Shown: positions 52,836-61,943 of the stretch, one piece after another
Numbering within the stretch: position 1 is the first letter of the stretch
Layout: the number at the start of each line of letters is the position of its first letter
From: Pseudoxanthomonas sp. X-1
GTDB lineage: Bacteria; Pseudomonadota; Gammaproteobacteria; Xanthomonadales; Xanthomonadaceae
Direction of reading: 5' to 3'
Assembly (NCBI RefSeq): GCF_020042665.1
Contig: NZ_CP083376.1
Coordinates: 4,190,001 to 4,254,000, forward strand
Length of the DNA: 64,000 bases
Position numbers and translations under genes: made by a program
The notes under the pieces: generated by a model
The model's input: the letters and a program-made list of their open reading frames with translations, nothing else
Databases searched by the model: none
Told to the model about the DNA's origin: nothing

Positions 52836-54542
52836 ATGGACGACGCCGCCGCCTACGCCAGCCTGATCGACGAGGCCTTCGCCGACTACCACGCGCGCTT
52901 CGCGCAGATCACCCGGCGGGCCAAGACGCGCTTCGAGCAGCGCGACTGGAACGGCGCGCGCGACGACGCGGTCGAGCGCATCGCGCTCTACGACGCCTGC
53001 GTGGACGAATGCCGGCTGCGCCTGCAGGCGGTGATGGGCCAGCGCGCGTTCGACCGCACCCTGTGGCACGCCATCCGCGCGCGCTACGCCGCGCTGATCG
53101 ACACCCAGATCGACCGCGAGCTGTACAAGACCTTCTACAACACCCTGACCCGGCGCTTCTTCCGCACCCAGGGCGTGGATGCGCAGGTCGAGTTCGTCGC
53201 GCTGGACATCGCGCCGACCGAGGCCATCACCCACCCGGTCGCTCGGCACAACTATCTGGTCTCCCAGACCCGGCCGATGGACACCTTCGCCCGGCTGCTG
53301 GGCGACTACGTGTTCGCCGTGCCGTATGCGCACCAGGCGCGCTGCGCGGCCGCCATCGCCGTGCGCCTGCACGACGACCTGGCCGGCTGGGGCGAGCCGG
53401 TGCGCGCGGTGGAGCTGCTGGACACCGTGTTCTACCGCGAACGCCGCGCCTACCTGGTCGGCCGCGTGCTGGGCGAGACGCGCTTCGCCCCGTGCATGAT
53501 CGCGCTGATCCACGACGAGGCCGGCCTGCGCGTGGACGCGGTGCTGACCCGGCGCGCGGACGTGGCCCAGCTGTTCGGCATCTCGCGCAGCTACTTCCAC
53601 GCCGACCTGCCCACGGTGGGCGATGCGGTGGTGTTCCTGCGCACGCTGCTGCCGCACAAGCCCATCGACGAGCTGTACACCGTGCTGGGCCGCGCCAAGC
53701 AGGGCAAGACCGAGCGCTTCCGCACCTTCTACCACCACTTCAACGACCATCCCGGCGAGCAGCTGATCCAGGCCGAGGGCACGCGCGGCCTGGTGATGGC
53801 GGTGTTCACCCTGCCCAGCTATCCGCTGGTGTTCAAGCTGATCCGCGACCGCTTCGCCGAGACCAAGCAGGTCACGCGCCAGGACGTGGAGGACCGCTAC
53901 GCGCTGGTGTTCAACCGCGATCGCGTCGGCCGCCTGCTCGATGCACAGCCGTACCGCTCGCTGCGCTTCCCGCTGGCGCGCTTCGCCCCGGCGCTGCTGG
54001 AGGAGCTGCAGCAGACCTGCGCCGGCAGCCTGAGCTTCGAGGGCGAGGACGTGATCATCGCCCTGTGCTACGTGCAGCGCCGGCTGCGCCCGCTCAACCT
54101 GTACCTGCGCGAGCAGCCGGCCGAGGCCGCGCGGGCGGCGGCGCTGGACTATGGCCAGGCCATCGTCGACATGGCGCGCAACAACATCTTCCCCGGCGAC
54201 ATGCTGCTGAAGAATTTCGGCGTCTCGCGCCATGGGCGGGTGGTGTTCTACGACTACGACGAGGTGCGGCTGATCACCGACTGCCGCTTCCGCGACTGGC
54301 CCAAGGCGCAGAGCTACGAGGAACAGATGGCCGACGAGCCCTGGTTCCATGTCGCGCCGGGCGATGTCTTCCCCGAGCGCTTCGCGCAGTTCATGGGCCT
54401 GCCCGCCGCGCTGACCGAGGCCGTGCGCGCGGTGCATGGCCAGCTGTTCGACCCGGCCTGGTGGCGCGAACTGCAGGCCGCGCTGGCGCAGGACCGCTAT
54501 CCCGACACGCCGCCCTATCCGCCGTCGCTGCGGGTGGCCTGA
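52836..54542 (+). CDS. aceK: Isocitrate dehydrogenase kinase/phosphatase
   Basis: A 568-residue bifunctional enzyme that phosphorylates isocitrate dehydrogenase to send isocitrate into the glyoxylate shunt on acetate, and reverses this. The N-terminal regulatory domain (about 1-310) includes [20 protein letters not shown]. The kinase-like domain includes [20 protein letters not shown] and the metal-binding region [20 protein letters not shown] with VVFYDYDEV. Length is typical. No aceA or aceB gene is in the window, so aceK stands apart from the usual operon and sits with acs and crbR instead. Confidence 0.96.
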   Translation: MDDAAAYASLIDEAFADYHARFAQITRRAKTRFEQRDWNGARDDAVERIALYDACVDECRLRLQAVMGQRAFDRTLWHAIRARYAALIDTQIDRELYKTFYNTLTRRFFRTQGVDAQVEFVALDIAPTEAITHPVARHNYLVSQTRPMDTFARLLGDYVFAVPYAHQARCAAAIAVRLHDDLAGWGEPVRAVELLDTVFYRERRAYLVGRVLGETRFAPCMIALIHDEAGLRVDAVLTRRADVAQLFGISRSYFHADLPTVGDAVVFLRTLLPHKPIDELYTVLGRAKQGKTERFRTFYHHFNDHPGEQLIQAEGTRGLVMAVFTLPSYPLVFKLIRDRFAETKQVTRQDVEDRYALVFNRDRVGRLLDAQPYRSLRFPLARFAPALLEELQQTCAGSLSFEGEDVIIALCYVQRRLRPLNLYLREQPAEAARAAALDYGQAIVDMARNNIFPGDMLLKNFGVSRHGRVVFYDYDEVRLITDCRFRDWPKAQSYEEQMADEPWFHVAPGDVFPERFAQFMGLPAALTEAVRAVHGQLFDPAWWRELQAALAQDRYPDTPPYPPSLRVA

Positions 54543-54582
54543 ACGCCGCACACACCGGCCGTGCCTGGTCGCGAGAAAGTGG

Positions 54583-54611
54583 TTGACGCTTCCAGGACAC
54601 AGGCACAGACT
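54583..54611 (+). promoter_or_regulatory. Possible sigma-70 promoter upstream of mgtE
   Basis: TTGACG at 54583-54588, a 17-bp spacer, and CAGACT at 54606-54611 (three of six consensus bases). It lies about 170 bp upstream of mgtE, leaving room for a leader. Weak -10, so low confidence. Confidence 0.3.
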
Positions 54612-54669
54612 TCCGCCCGCCCGGCGCAGGCCACAGCGCGCCGGTCCCTTTCGTGAAGCTTTCCTCCTC

Positions 54670-54726
54670 ATGCCCAGCGACCCTTCCAGTCGATCTTGTC
54701 TGCCGTCAACGGTGGCTGCGCGCTGA
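54670..54726 (+). CDS. Possible 18-residue leader peptide upstream of mgtE
   Basis: MPSDPSSRSCLPSTVAAR, then TGA, 55 bp before the mgtE ATG. Short leaders rich in acidic residues and Pro control magnesium genes in enterics, and this one has Asp-Pro and Pro. There is no good ribosome-binding site, and short frames like this arise by chance. Recorded as a candidate only. Confidence 0.2.
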   Translation: MPSDPSSRSCLPSTVAAR

Positions 54727-54781
54727 GTCCTGATCGGGTTCGGCCAGGCGGCCGTTGCGGCTGCCCAACCAGGCCGTCCCG

Positions 54782-56164
54782 ATGAACCTGAAGCACTTCT
54801 CCTTCAAGACCACCGACCCGGTGGCCGCCCAGCTGGACGCGCTGCGTCCGCTCAACACCGCCGACGTGGTCGAGCGGCTCAACAAGCTCAAGCCCGCCCT
54901 GGCCGATGCGACCTTCGCCGGGCTGTCCGACGAGCGCGCGATCAACGTGCTCGAAGCGCCCGAACTGCTGCGCGCCCCGCAGCTGCTGCAGGCGCTGCCG
55001 CGGCCGCGCCGGGCGCGCGTGCTCGAAGGCATGGCCGACGACCGCGCCGCCGACGTGGTGCAGGCGCTGGAGCTGACCGACCAGGCCGCGGTCCTGGCCG
55101 ACCTGGCCGCGTGCGCCCCGGCCAGCGCGCACGCGGTGCAGAAGCTGATGCGCTACCGCCCGCGCACCGCCGGCGCGCTGATGACCACCGAATACGTCGG
55201 CGTGCCCGCCGACTGGACCGTGGCCCAGACCCTGGACCACGTGCGCGAGGTCGAGCGCAAGCGCGAGACCGTCTACGCCATCTACGTGCTCGCCCCCGGC
55301 AGCGACGTGCTGCAGCAGGTGGTGACCCTGCGCCGGCTGATCACCGGCGCGCCGGCCGACAACATCCTCACCGTCGCCCAGGTCAATCCGCCGGTCACCG
55401 TCTCGCCGCTGACCGACCAGCAGGAGGTCGCGCGCCTGATCCGCCGCCACGACCTGCTCTCGCTGGCCGTGGTCGACGAGCAGCGCCGCATGCTGGGCAT
55501 CGTCACCGTGGACGACATCATCGATACGATGATGGAGGAGAGCACCGAGGACGCGCACAAGTTCGGCGGCATGGAGGCGCTGGACGCGCCGTACATGCAG
55601 ATCGGCTTCTGGCGGATGATCCGCAAGCGCGCCGGCTGGCTGTGCGCGCTGTTCCTGGGCGAGATGCTCACCGCCAGCGCGATGCAGCACTTCGAGGGCG
55701 AACTGGACAAGGCGCTGGTGCTGACCTTGTTCATCCCGCTGATCATGAGCTCGGGCGGCAACTCCGGCTCGCAGGCGACCTCGCTGCTGATCCGCGCCCT
55801 GGCCCTGGGCGAGCTGCGCCTGCGCGACTGGTGGAAGGTGGCCGTGCGCGAACTACCCACCGGCATGCTGCTCGGCGCGATCCTGGGCGTGATCGCCATC
55901 GTGCGCGTGGTGGCCTGGCAGAAGCTCGGCATCTACGACTACGGTCCGCACTGGCCGCTGGTGGCGCTGACCGTGGGCGCGGCACTGGTGGGCATCGTGA
56001 CCTTCGGTTCGCTGGCCGGCTCGATGCTGCCGTTCGTGCTGCAGCGGCTGCGCTTCGACCCGGCCAGCGCCTCGGCGCCGTTCGTGGCCACCCTGGTGGA
56101 CGTCACCGGCCTGGTCATCTACTTCAGCATCGCCTTGCTGATCCTGCGCGGGACACTGCTTTAA
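54782..56164 (+). CDS. mgtE: Magnesium transporter MgtE
   Basis: A 460-residue inner-membrane Mg2+ channel. The cytoplasmic N-domain of helical repeats covers about 1-130 (LLQALPRPRRARVLEGMADD). Two CBS domains follow (about 135-260), with RTAGALMTTEYVGVPADWTV and VVDEQRRMLGIVTVDDIIDT. The pore domain of about five segments starts near 285 and includes FIPLIMSSGGNSGSQATSLL, the conserved MgtE block, and LRDWWKVAVRELPTGMLLGA. The CBS and N domains close the pore when magnesium is high. A weak TTG start at 54755 exists; the ATG at 54782 fits the family better. A family 1 palindrome follows its stop. Confidence 0.96.
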   Translation: MNLKHFSFKTTDPVAAQLDALRPLNTADVVERLNKLKPALADATFAGLSDERAINVLEAPELLRAPQLLQALPRPRRARVLEGMADDRAADVVQALELTDQAAVLADLAACAPASAHAVQKLMRYRPRTAGALMTTEYVGVPADWTVAQTLDHVREVERKRETVYAIYVLAPGSDVLQQVVTLRRLITGAPADNILTVAQVNPPVTVSPLTDQQEVARLIRRHDLLSLAVVDEQRRMLGIVTVDDIIDTMMEESTEDAHKFGGMEALDAPYMQIGFWRMIRKRAGWLCALFLGEMLTASAMQHFEGELDKALVLTLFIPLIMSSGGNSGSQATSLLIRALALGELRLRDWWKVAVRELPTGMLLGAILGVIAIVRVVAWQKLGIYDYGPHWPLVALTVGAALVGIVTFGSLAGSMLPFVLQRLRFDPASASAPFVATLVDVTGLVIYFSIALLILRGTLL

Positions 56165-56195
56165 GCGACCGCGGTCGCGGAGCGGGGCCCGCTTT

Positions 56196-56262
56196 GGTGG
56201 GAGCCGCGATGGCGGCGAGGGGCTTTTACCGGGAAAGCCTCATCGCCGCCGTGGCTCCCACC
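56196..56262. repeat. REP-like palindrome, family 1 (full copy)
   Basis: The left arm is GGTGGGAGCCGCGATGGCGG, the right arm CATCGCCGCCGTGGCTCCCACC with three bases missing compared with the copy at 3288-3356. The centre GGCTTTTACCGGGAAAGCC is symmetric. It lies 32 bp after the mgtE stop. Confidence 0.75.
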
Positions 56263-56377
56263 GGAGGGCTCGCTGGGGACCACGGGATTCGGGCCCGCGC
56301 GGCGCGTCATGCGGGGGCGGCGCCGGGGCGTGTAACGTGTGGCCGATGTCCCGCCCCCAGGCCACCGCCGCCCGCGC

Positions 56378-59083
56378 ATGAGCACCTACCGCCTCAAGTC
56401 CGTGTTCTCGCCGAGCTCGATCGCCATCATCGGTGGCAGCCCGCGCGATCGCTCGGCCGGGCGCGCGGTGGTGCGCAACCTGCGCGCGGCCGGCTTTCCC
56501 GGGCGGATCGCCTGGATCAATGCCCGCTACAAGCGCATCGACGAGGTCGACACCGTGCCGCGGCTGTCCGACCTGGACTACGTGCCGGACCTGGTGATCG
56601 TCACCACCCCGGCCCAGACCGTGCCCAAGGTCGTGGCCAACGCCGCCCAGCGCGGCGTGGCCGCGGCCATCATCCTCACCGCCGGGCTCGGCCACGGCAG
56701 CGGTTCGCTGGCCGAGGCGACCGAGCGCGCCGCGCGCGCCCACGGCCTGCGCCTGCTCGGCCCGCACTGCCTGGGCGTGATCGCCCCGCATGCGCGGCTC
56801 AACGCCAGCATCGCCGCGCACACGCCGATGGCCGGCGACCTGGCGCTGATCTCCGAGTCCTCGGCCATCGCCGCGGCGCTGGTCGAATGGGGCGTGCAGC
56901 ACCAGGTCGGGTTCTCGGCGGTGGTGTCGCTGGGCGATGCGATCGACGTGGACTTCAGCGACCTGCTGGACCACTTCGCCATCGACCACCGCACCCGCGC
57001 GATCCTGCTCTACGTCGAATCGGTCCGCGACGCGCGCAAGTTCATGTCCGCCGCACGCGCGGCCGCGCGCGCCAAGCCGGTGGTGGTGGTCAAGTCGGGC
57101 GTGGCCCGCGCCGGTGGCGGCGAGGACACCCACAGCCAGTCGCTGGCCCGGCCCGACGCGATCTACGACGCGGCCTTCCGCCGCGCGGGGCTGCTGCGCG
57201 TGGGCGCGCTGGACGAGCTGTTCGCCGCCGCGCAGACGCTGGGCCGGCTGGGCACCTTCCCCGGACGGCGCCTGGCGATCCTGTCCAACGGCGGCGGCGT
57301 CGGCGCACTGGCGCGCGACCAGCTGGCCCTGCTCGGCGGCAGCCTGGCCACGCTGTCGCCGGCCACGGTGCAGCGCCTGGACGGCGTGCTGCCGCACGGG
57401 TGGACGCGCGAGAACCCGGTGGACATCGTGGTCGACGCCGACGGCGAGCGCTATGCGACCGCGGTCGAGGCGCTGCTGGCCGACCCCGACAACGACGCCC
57501 TGCTGGTGGTCAACGTGCCGACGGCGTTCACCTCCTCGGCCGATGCCGCCAGCGCGCTGGTGCGCAGCGCCGGCACGCGCCCGCGCCACAGCCACGCCAA
57601 GCCGGTGTTCGCGGTGTGGCTGGGCGGCGGTGAGGCGGCGCTGTCCACGCTCAATGCGGCGCAGATTCCCAGCTACGCCACCGAGGCCGACGCGGTCGCC
57701 GGCTTCATGCACCTGGTGCGCTACCGCCAGGCGCAGACCGCCCTGATGGAGACCCCGCCCAGCCTGCCCGAGGACTTCGTGGTCGACGCGGCGGCCGCGC
57801 GCGCGCGGGTCGAACAGGCCCTGCGCGAGGGCCGCCGTTACCTGGACCCGGTGGCGGCCAACGAGGTGCTGCGCGCCTACGGCATCCCGACCGCGCAGCT
57901 GTGGGTGGCGGCCGACGCCGAGGCCGCGGTGCGCTTCGCCCAGCCGCTGCTGGAGCAGGGCCTGCCGGTGGCGCTGAAGGTGCTCTCGCCGGACATCCCC
58001 AACAAGTCCGATGTCGACGGCGTGCGCCTGAACCTGGTCTCCGCCGAGGCGGTGCACATGGCCGCGCAGACGCTGCTCGAGCGCGCCGCGCGGCTGCGTC
58101 CGGACGCGCGCCTCGACGGGGTGGTGGTACAGGCGACGGTGCTGCGGCCGAAGGCGCGCGAGCTGATCGCCGGCATCGCCGACGACGCGGTGTTCGGCCC
58201 GGTGATCGTGTTCGGCCGCGGCGGCACCGCGGCCGAGGTGATCGACGATGTGGCCCTGGCGCTGCCGCCGCTGGACCTGCGCCTGGCCCACGAGCTGATC
58301 GGCCGCACCCGCGTCTCGCGCATCCTCAAGGCCTACCGCGACGTGCCCGCCGCCGACGAACGCGCCGTGGCCCTGGTGCTGGTCAAGCTGGCGCAGCTGG
58401 CCGCCGACCTGCCCGAGATCCGCAGCCTGGACATCAACCCGCTGCTGGCCGACGCCACCGGCGTGGTGGCGGTGGACGCGCGCATCGCCGTGGCGCCCTC
58501 GCGCGCGCTGCACAAGGGCCGCGGGCATCCGCGCTTCGCCGTGTTCCCCTATCCGAAGGAATGGGAGCGCACCCTGGCCCTGAGCGACGGCGGCAGCGTA
58601 TTCGTGCGGCCGGTGCGGCCGGAGGACGATGCGCTGTTCCGCGCGTTCTTCGCCCGGGTCACCGACGAGGACCTGCGCCTGCGCTTCTTCCAGTCGGTCA
58701 AGCATTTCAGCCACGAGTTCATCGCCCGCCTGACCCAGCTGGACTACGCGCGCTCGATCGCGCTGGTGGCCATCGACCCGCCCACCGGCGAGATGCTCGG
58801 CGCGGTGCGGCTGCTGGCCGACGCCGATTACGATCGCGGCGAGTACGGCATCCTGGTGCGTTCGGACCAGAAGGGCGCCGGCCTGGGCTGGCAGCTGATG
58901 CGGATCATGATCGAGTACGCGCACTGGCTGGGCCTGCGCCAGGTCGAGGGTCAGGTGCTGCGCGAGAACCGCACCATGCTGGCCATGTGCCAGCAGCTGG
59001 GCTTCAACCTCAGGCCCGATCCGGACGATCCGTCCATCGTCAATGTCACCCTGCCGATCCAGAGCGCCCGCGCGCAGACCTGA
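56378..59083 (+). CDS. pat: Acyl-CoA synthetase (ADP-forming)-like protein with C-terminal GNAT domain, Pat/YfiQ type
   Basis: A 901-residue protein. Residues 1-460 hold the CoA-binding and ligase domains (SVFSPSSIAIIGGSPRDRSA, KPVVVVKSGVARAGG, then DTHSQSLARPDAIYDAAFRR with a His at the phospho-His position). An ATP-grasp domain covers about 480-710 (QGLPVALKVLSPDIPNKSDV and VIVFGRGGTAAEVIDDVALA). A GNAT acetyltransferase domain follows (about 735-895, with RSDQKGAGLGWQLMRIMIEY). Salmonella Pat of this layout acetylates and inactivates Acs. With acs 4.5 kb away this is a fitting role. ADP-forming ligase activity remains possible because the His is retained. Confidence 0.93.
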   Translation: MSTYRLKSVFSPSSIAIIGGSPRDRSAGRAVVRNLRAAGFPGRIAWINARYKRIDEVDTVPRLSDLDYVPDLVIVTTPAQTVPKVVANAAQRGVAAAIILTAGLGHGSGSLAEATERAARAHGLRLLGPHCLGVIAPHARLNASIAAHTPMAGDLALISESSAIAAALVEWGVQHQVGFSAVVSLGDAIDVDFSDLLDHFAIDHRTRAILLYVESVRDARKFMSAARAAARAKPVVVVKSGVARAGGGEDTHSQSLARPDAIYDAAFRRAGLLRVGALDELFAAAQTLGRLGTFPGRRLAILSNGGGVGALARDQLALLGGSLATLSPATVQRLDGVLPHGWTRENPVDIVVDADGERYATAVEALLADPDNDALLVVNVPTAFTSSADAASALVRSAGTRPRHSHAKPVFAVWLGGGEAALSTLNAAQIPSYATEADAVAGFMHLVRYRQAQTALMETPPSLPEDFVVDAAAARARVEQALREGRRYLDPVAANEVLRAYGIPTAQLWVAADAEAAVRFAQPLLEQGLPVALKVLSPDIPNKSDVDGVRLNLVSAEAVHMAAQTLLERAARLRPDARLDGVVVQATVLRPKARELIAGIADDAVFGPVIVFGRGGTAAEVIDDVALALPPLDLRLAHELIGRTRVSRILKAYRDVPAADERAVALVLVKLAQLAADLPEIRSLDINPLLADATGVVAVDARIAVAPSRALHKGRGHPRFAVFPYPKEWERTLALSDGGSVFVRPVRPEDDALFRAFFARVTDEDLRLRFFQSVKHFSHEFIARLTQLDYARSIALVAIDPPTGEMLGAVRLLADADYDRGEYGILVRSDQKGAGLGWQLMRIMIEYAHWLGLRQVEGQVLRENRTMLAMCQQLGFNLRPDPDDPSIVNVTLPIQSARAQT

Positions 59084-59200
59084 GCGGCAAAACGCGCCCG
59101 GTGTCACCTTCCACGCGCCGGCCCCTGTCGCGATGGCGCGGCCACGCGTTAGGCTCGACCCATGCGCCGGCGGCGCGGATGAAGCAACAGGGGGCGTGAC

Positions 59201-60166
59201 GTGGTGCGGGTGGCGATCGTGGGTTCGGATGTCCAGACCGAAGTGGCGCTGATGCGTCGCCTGCAGCGCATTGCCGCCCTGCCCGCCGACGGCCTGACGC
59301 TGGTCCAGGACCCGGGCGCCTGCGACCTGCTGGTGCTGCACGAGGTACGGACCACGCGCCAGGCGGGAACGCGCCTGGCCCAGCAACGGCCGGAGAGACC
59401 GCTGTGGCTGATCGATGCCGGCGGACGCCTGTCCGATCCCCGCCAGGGCGCCGCGCCGCTGCACGAGCAGGCGATCCGGGAGGTGCTGCAGGCCCTGCAC
59501 GCCCCGCATGCCGACGCCGATGGCGCTCCGGCCGGTCCCGCGCTCCCCTTTGTCGAGCAGGTCCGCGAACTGCTCCAGGCCCGGCGCGGGCAGGCGGTGC
59601 TGTCGCTGGACGGCGTGGACGTGCTGCACCTGGACTTCGCCGCGGGCCAGGCCGTGCCGCTGCACAGCGCGCGCCAGGCGGTGGAGAACGTGCCGGGGCT
59701 GCTGGGCCCGGGCTTCGACCGGCTGGTGCTGCGCCAGGTCCCGACGGTGCCGGCCAGCCAGGCGCCGCGCCTGCCGCTGACCCCGCTGCTGTGGCAGACG
59801 GCGCTGCGCATGCGCATGGTGCCGCGGCTGATCGCGCCGCTGACCGAGGCCACCGCCCTGCGCATGCGCCAGTGGCCGGACTTCCGCGTGCTGGCCCACC
59901 GCCATGACGACTTCCGCCTGTGCTCGCTGCTGCTCAAGCAGGCCATGACCGCCACCGAGGCGGCCGCGCAGCTGGACATGGACCCGGGCGCGGCGCGCGC
60001 CTTCTTCAACGCCGCCTACCTCAGCGGCCACGCCGTGCTGGAAGGCGAAGCGGACGCGCTGGGCGCCGCCTCCGCCGACGCGCCGCCTCCGCCGCCCGGC
60101 ACCTCGCCCCTGGCGCGGCTGTGGCAGCGCCTGCGCGGCAACGCCCGCCGCCGCGCAGGCGACTGA
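59201..60166 (+). CDS. Hypothetical protein with a receiver-like N-terminus
   Basis: A 321-residue protein of no recognised family. The N-terminus VRVAIVGSDVQTEVALMRRL and CDLLVLHEVRTTRQAGTRLA has the alternating pattern of a response-regulator or Rossmann fold, but the acidic pocket and phospho-acceptor are not evident. The middle (about 110-190) is beta-rich (GQAVLSLDGVDVLHLDFAAG). The C-terminal part, LCSLLLKQAMTATEAAAQLD, looks like a small winged helix, followed by a Pro-rich stretch. GTG start at 59201 with AGGGGG a few nt upstream. It might be a degenerate regulator such as those tied to pili or granule proteins; this is a guess. Confidence 0.7.
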   Translation: MVRVAIVGSDVQTEVALMRRLQRIAALPADGLTLVQDPGACDLLVLHEVRTTRQAGTRLAQQRPERPLWLIDAGGRLSDPRQGAAPLHEQAIREVLQALHAPHADADGAPAGPALPFVEQVRELLQARRGQAVLSLDGVDVLHLDFAAGQAVPLHSARQAVENVPGLLGPGFDRLVLRQVPTVPASQAPRLPLTPLLWQTALRMRMVPRLIAPLTEATALRMRQWPDFRVLAHRHDDFRLCSLLLKQAMTATEAAAQLDMDPGAARAFFNAAYLSGHAVLEGEADALGAASADAPPPPPGTSPLARLWQRLRGNARRRAGD

Positions 60167-60244
60167 GCCGCCGCACAGGCCGACCCGGGCGCGCTGCGAT
60201 CGCCACGCGCCCGGGGCCACGCTCCATCCCGCGACACCCTCTAC

Positions 60245-60270
60245 CGTCTTCCGCGTTCGCGGGAATGACG
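60245..60270. repeat. GTCATTCCCGCG-type palindrome, family 3 (single unit)
   Basis: CGTCTTCCGCGTTCGCGGGA continuing to ATGACG is a hairpin related to the units at 22576-22664. It lies between convergent genes. Confidence 0.5.
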
Positions 60271-60318
60271 AATTCGGCAAGCCGTCCCGGCGACGCGCAA
60301 CGCGCGTCAGCATCCCGA

Positions 60319-61737
60319 TCAGTGCACCAGATCCCCAGCCGGACGCTCGCCGCGCTCCACCCACGTGTGCAGCGCATTCCATGCCGCCACCGTCTGCGCC
60401 GGATCGAAGCCGCAGTGCGTATAGCCCACCACCCCGCCGATCGGCAGCGCCATCTTCACCCCCGGCACGGTGAACTGCACCAGGCGCGCGTCGTTGCCGG
60501 CCTGGTGCACGATGCGACCCAGCCCCTGCGACTGCGCATAGGGCACCAGCGAATCGATCCGGTTGTGCAGCGTCACCAGCGGCACCTGGAAGCGGCCGGT
60601 GGCCTGGTGCCAGCGTCGCGCGTAGGCGATGGCCGCCGGGTCGGCGCCGAAGCGCTGCACCTGCCGGTTGAACACGGCCTGCTCCTTCGCGCTCATGCCC
60701 GGCACGCGATAGACCTTGCCCTGGGTGCCGTACAGCTGGCCGCCCATGGTCTGGCGCAGGTCGTCCGCGCCCAGGGCGAGGGTGAGCAGCGGGTAGGCGA
60801 CCGAGGCCGGCTCGTTCTCGAAGCCGCCGATCGCCGCCACCTGCCGCGCGATGCGCGCCTCGGGCCCGTCGGGATGTTCCTGCGCCGCCTTGAACAGCGC
60901 CAGCACCGGCGTGGCGAGGCGGGTCATCTGCACCCCGCGGAACTGCTCCGGATCGGTCGCATCGCCCGGCGGCGGCAGCGGGGGCAGCGCGGTGCGCAGC
61001 GCGTCCTGTTCGCCAGGCAGGGCGTAGGGCGTGCCACGGGTCAGCTGGTTCCAGGCCACGCGCATGTCGAACAGCTGCGCGAACAGCGGCTCCCAGCCCT
61101 CGGTCACCCCGCACATCGCCAGTCCGCCGGCGAAGGCCTGCGGGTGCTGCTCCAGCAGCGAGAGCACGATGTTGCCGCCCATCGAGCTGCCGCTGACATA
61201 GACCTTGTCCGCGCCCAGGCGCACCAGGAAATCGCGCAGCCGCAGCGTGTTGACCGTCGCGGTCTCCACGCCCATGCCGGCCTTGGCATAGGCGCTGTGA
61301 CCGGCCGCCAGGCCCGCGTCGTAGGCGGCCTTCAGCACCCCGGTCGCGCCGGTGCCCGGGGCGGTGGGGTCATCGAGCACGTTCACGGGGCTGCCCGGCG
61401 TGGAGTACCCATGCGCGTAGAGCAGCGCGTCGCGGTTCCATTGCGCCGGAATGGCGACGGCGAACTGGTCGCCGCCGAGCTTGCCGCCCAGCAGCAGGCC
61501 GCCGTCCGGGCCAGGCACGGCGCTGACTTCGGTCGCGCCAAGCGCGGTGGCATGCGCGGCCAGGGCTCGCTGCGCGCTGGTCAGCCCGGTTGGCGCCTTG
61601 GGCGAGGCGGTTGCGGAGGTATCCACCGCGGGGGGCGCGGCCGTGACGGCCTGGTGCGTGACACCGCAGGCGGATATCAGTGTCATGGTCAGCAGCGTCA
61701 TGGTCATGCCGCGCGCACGCCGTGTGATCGCATTCAT
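60319..61737 (-). CDS. Lipoprotein alpha/beta hydrolase
   Basis: A 472-residue predicted lipoprotein. The signal MTMTLLTMTLISAC ends in a lipobox. A Thr/Ala-rich linker precedes an alpha/beta-hydrolase body with NRDALLYAHGYSTPGSPVNV, the nucleophile elbow VYVSGSSMGGNIVLSL (Ser in GSSMGG), and candidate acid and base in HNRIDSLVPY and VVGYTHCGF. The family is often seen as secreted esterases or poly-ester-degrading relatives, but the substrate here is not evident. ATG 61735-61737 is supported by GGGAGG about 6 nt upstream. Confidence 0.85.
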   Translation of the reverse strand: MNAITRRARGMTMTLLTMTLISACGVTHQAVTAAPPAVDTSATASPKAPTGLTSAQRALAAHATALGATEVSAVPGPDGGLLLGGKLGGDQFAVAIPAQWNRDALLYAHGYSTPGSPVNVLDDPTAPGTGATGVLKAAYDAGLAAGHSAYAKAGMGVETATVNTLRLRDFLVRLGADKVYVSGSSMGGNIVLSLLEQHPQAFAGGLAMCGVTEGWEPLFAQLFDMRVAWNQLTRGTPYALPGEQDALRTALPPLPPPGDATDPEQFRGVQMTRLATPVLALFKAAQEHPDGPEARIARQVAAIGGFENEPASVAYPLLTLALGADDLRQTMGGQLYGTQGKVYRVPGMSAKEQAVFNRQVQRFGADPAAIAYARRWHQATGRFQVPLVTLHNRIDSLVPYAQSQGLGRIVHQAGNDARLVQFTVPGVKMALPIGGVVGYTHCGFDPAQTVAAWNALHTWVERGERPAGDLVH

Positions 61738-61943
61738 GCGGAACCTCCCTCGAATGACCGGCCGAGTGTATGGCCTTGCAGAGGACTCCCTCCATGGACA
61801 TGCCGCGACCCGCTTCCGGCGAGAGGCCATGGGCAGGACCGGTCTGGACAAGGGCCCTGTGCGGCGCAGCATGACCCGGCGCAGGCGATCAGGCAGCGTG
61901 GCGGGGACAGGAATGCGTCCCTTCCATCCGCTGGAGCACCGCG

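Noticed and set aside
54543..54781. Magnesium riboswitch upstream of mgtE
   Set aside because: I could not find the conserved loops of the M-box; only a weak promoter and a short frame are visible.
56240..61114. Minus-strand frame of more than 1600 codons opposite the Pat-like gene
   Set aside because: Low-complexity His/Arg/Gly-rich product without motifs; overlaps two real genes.
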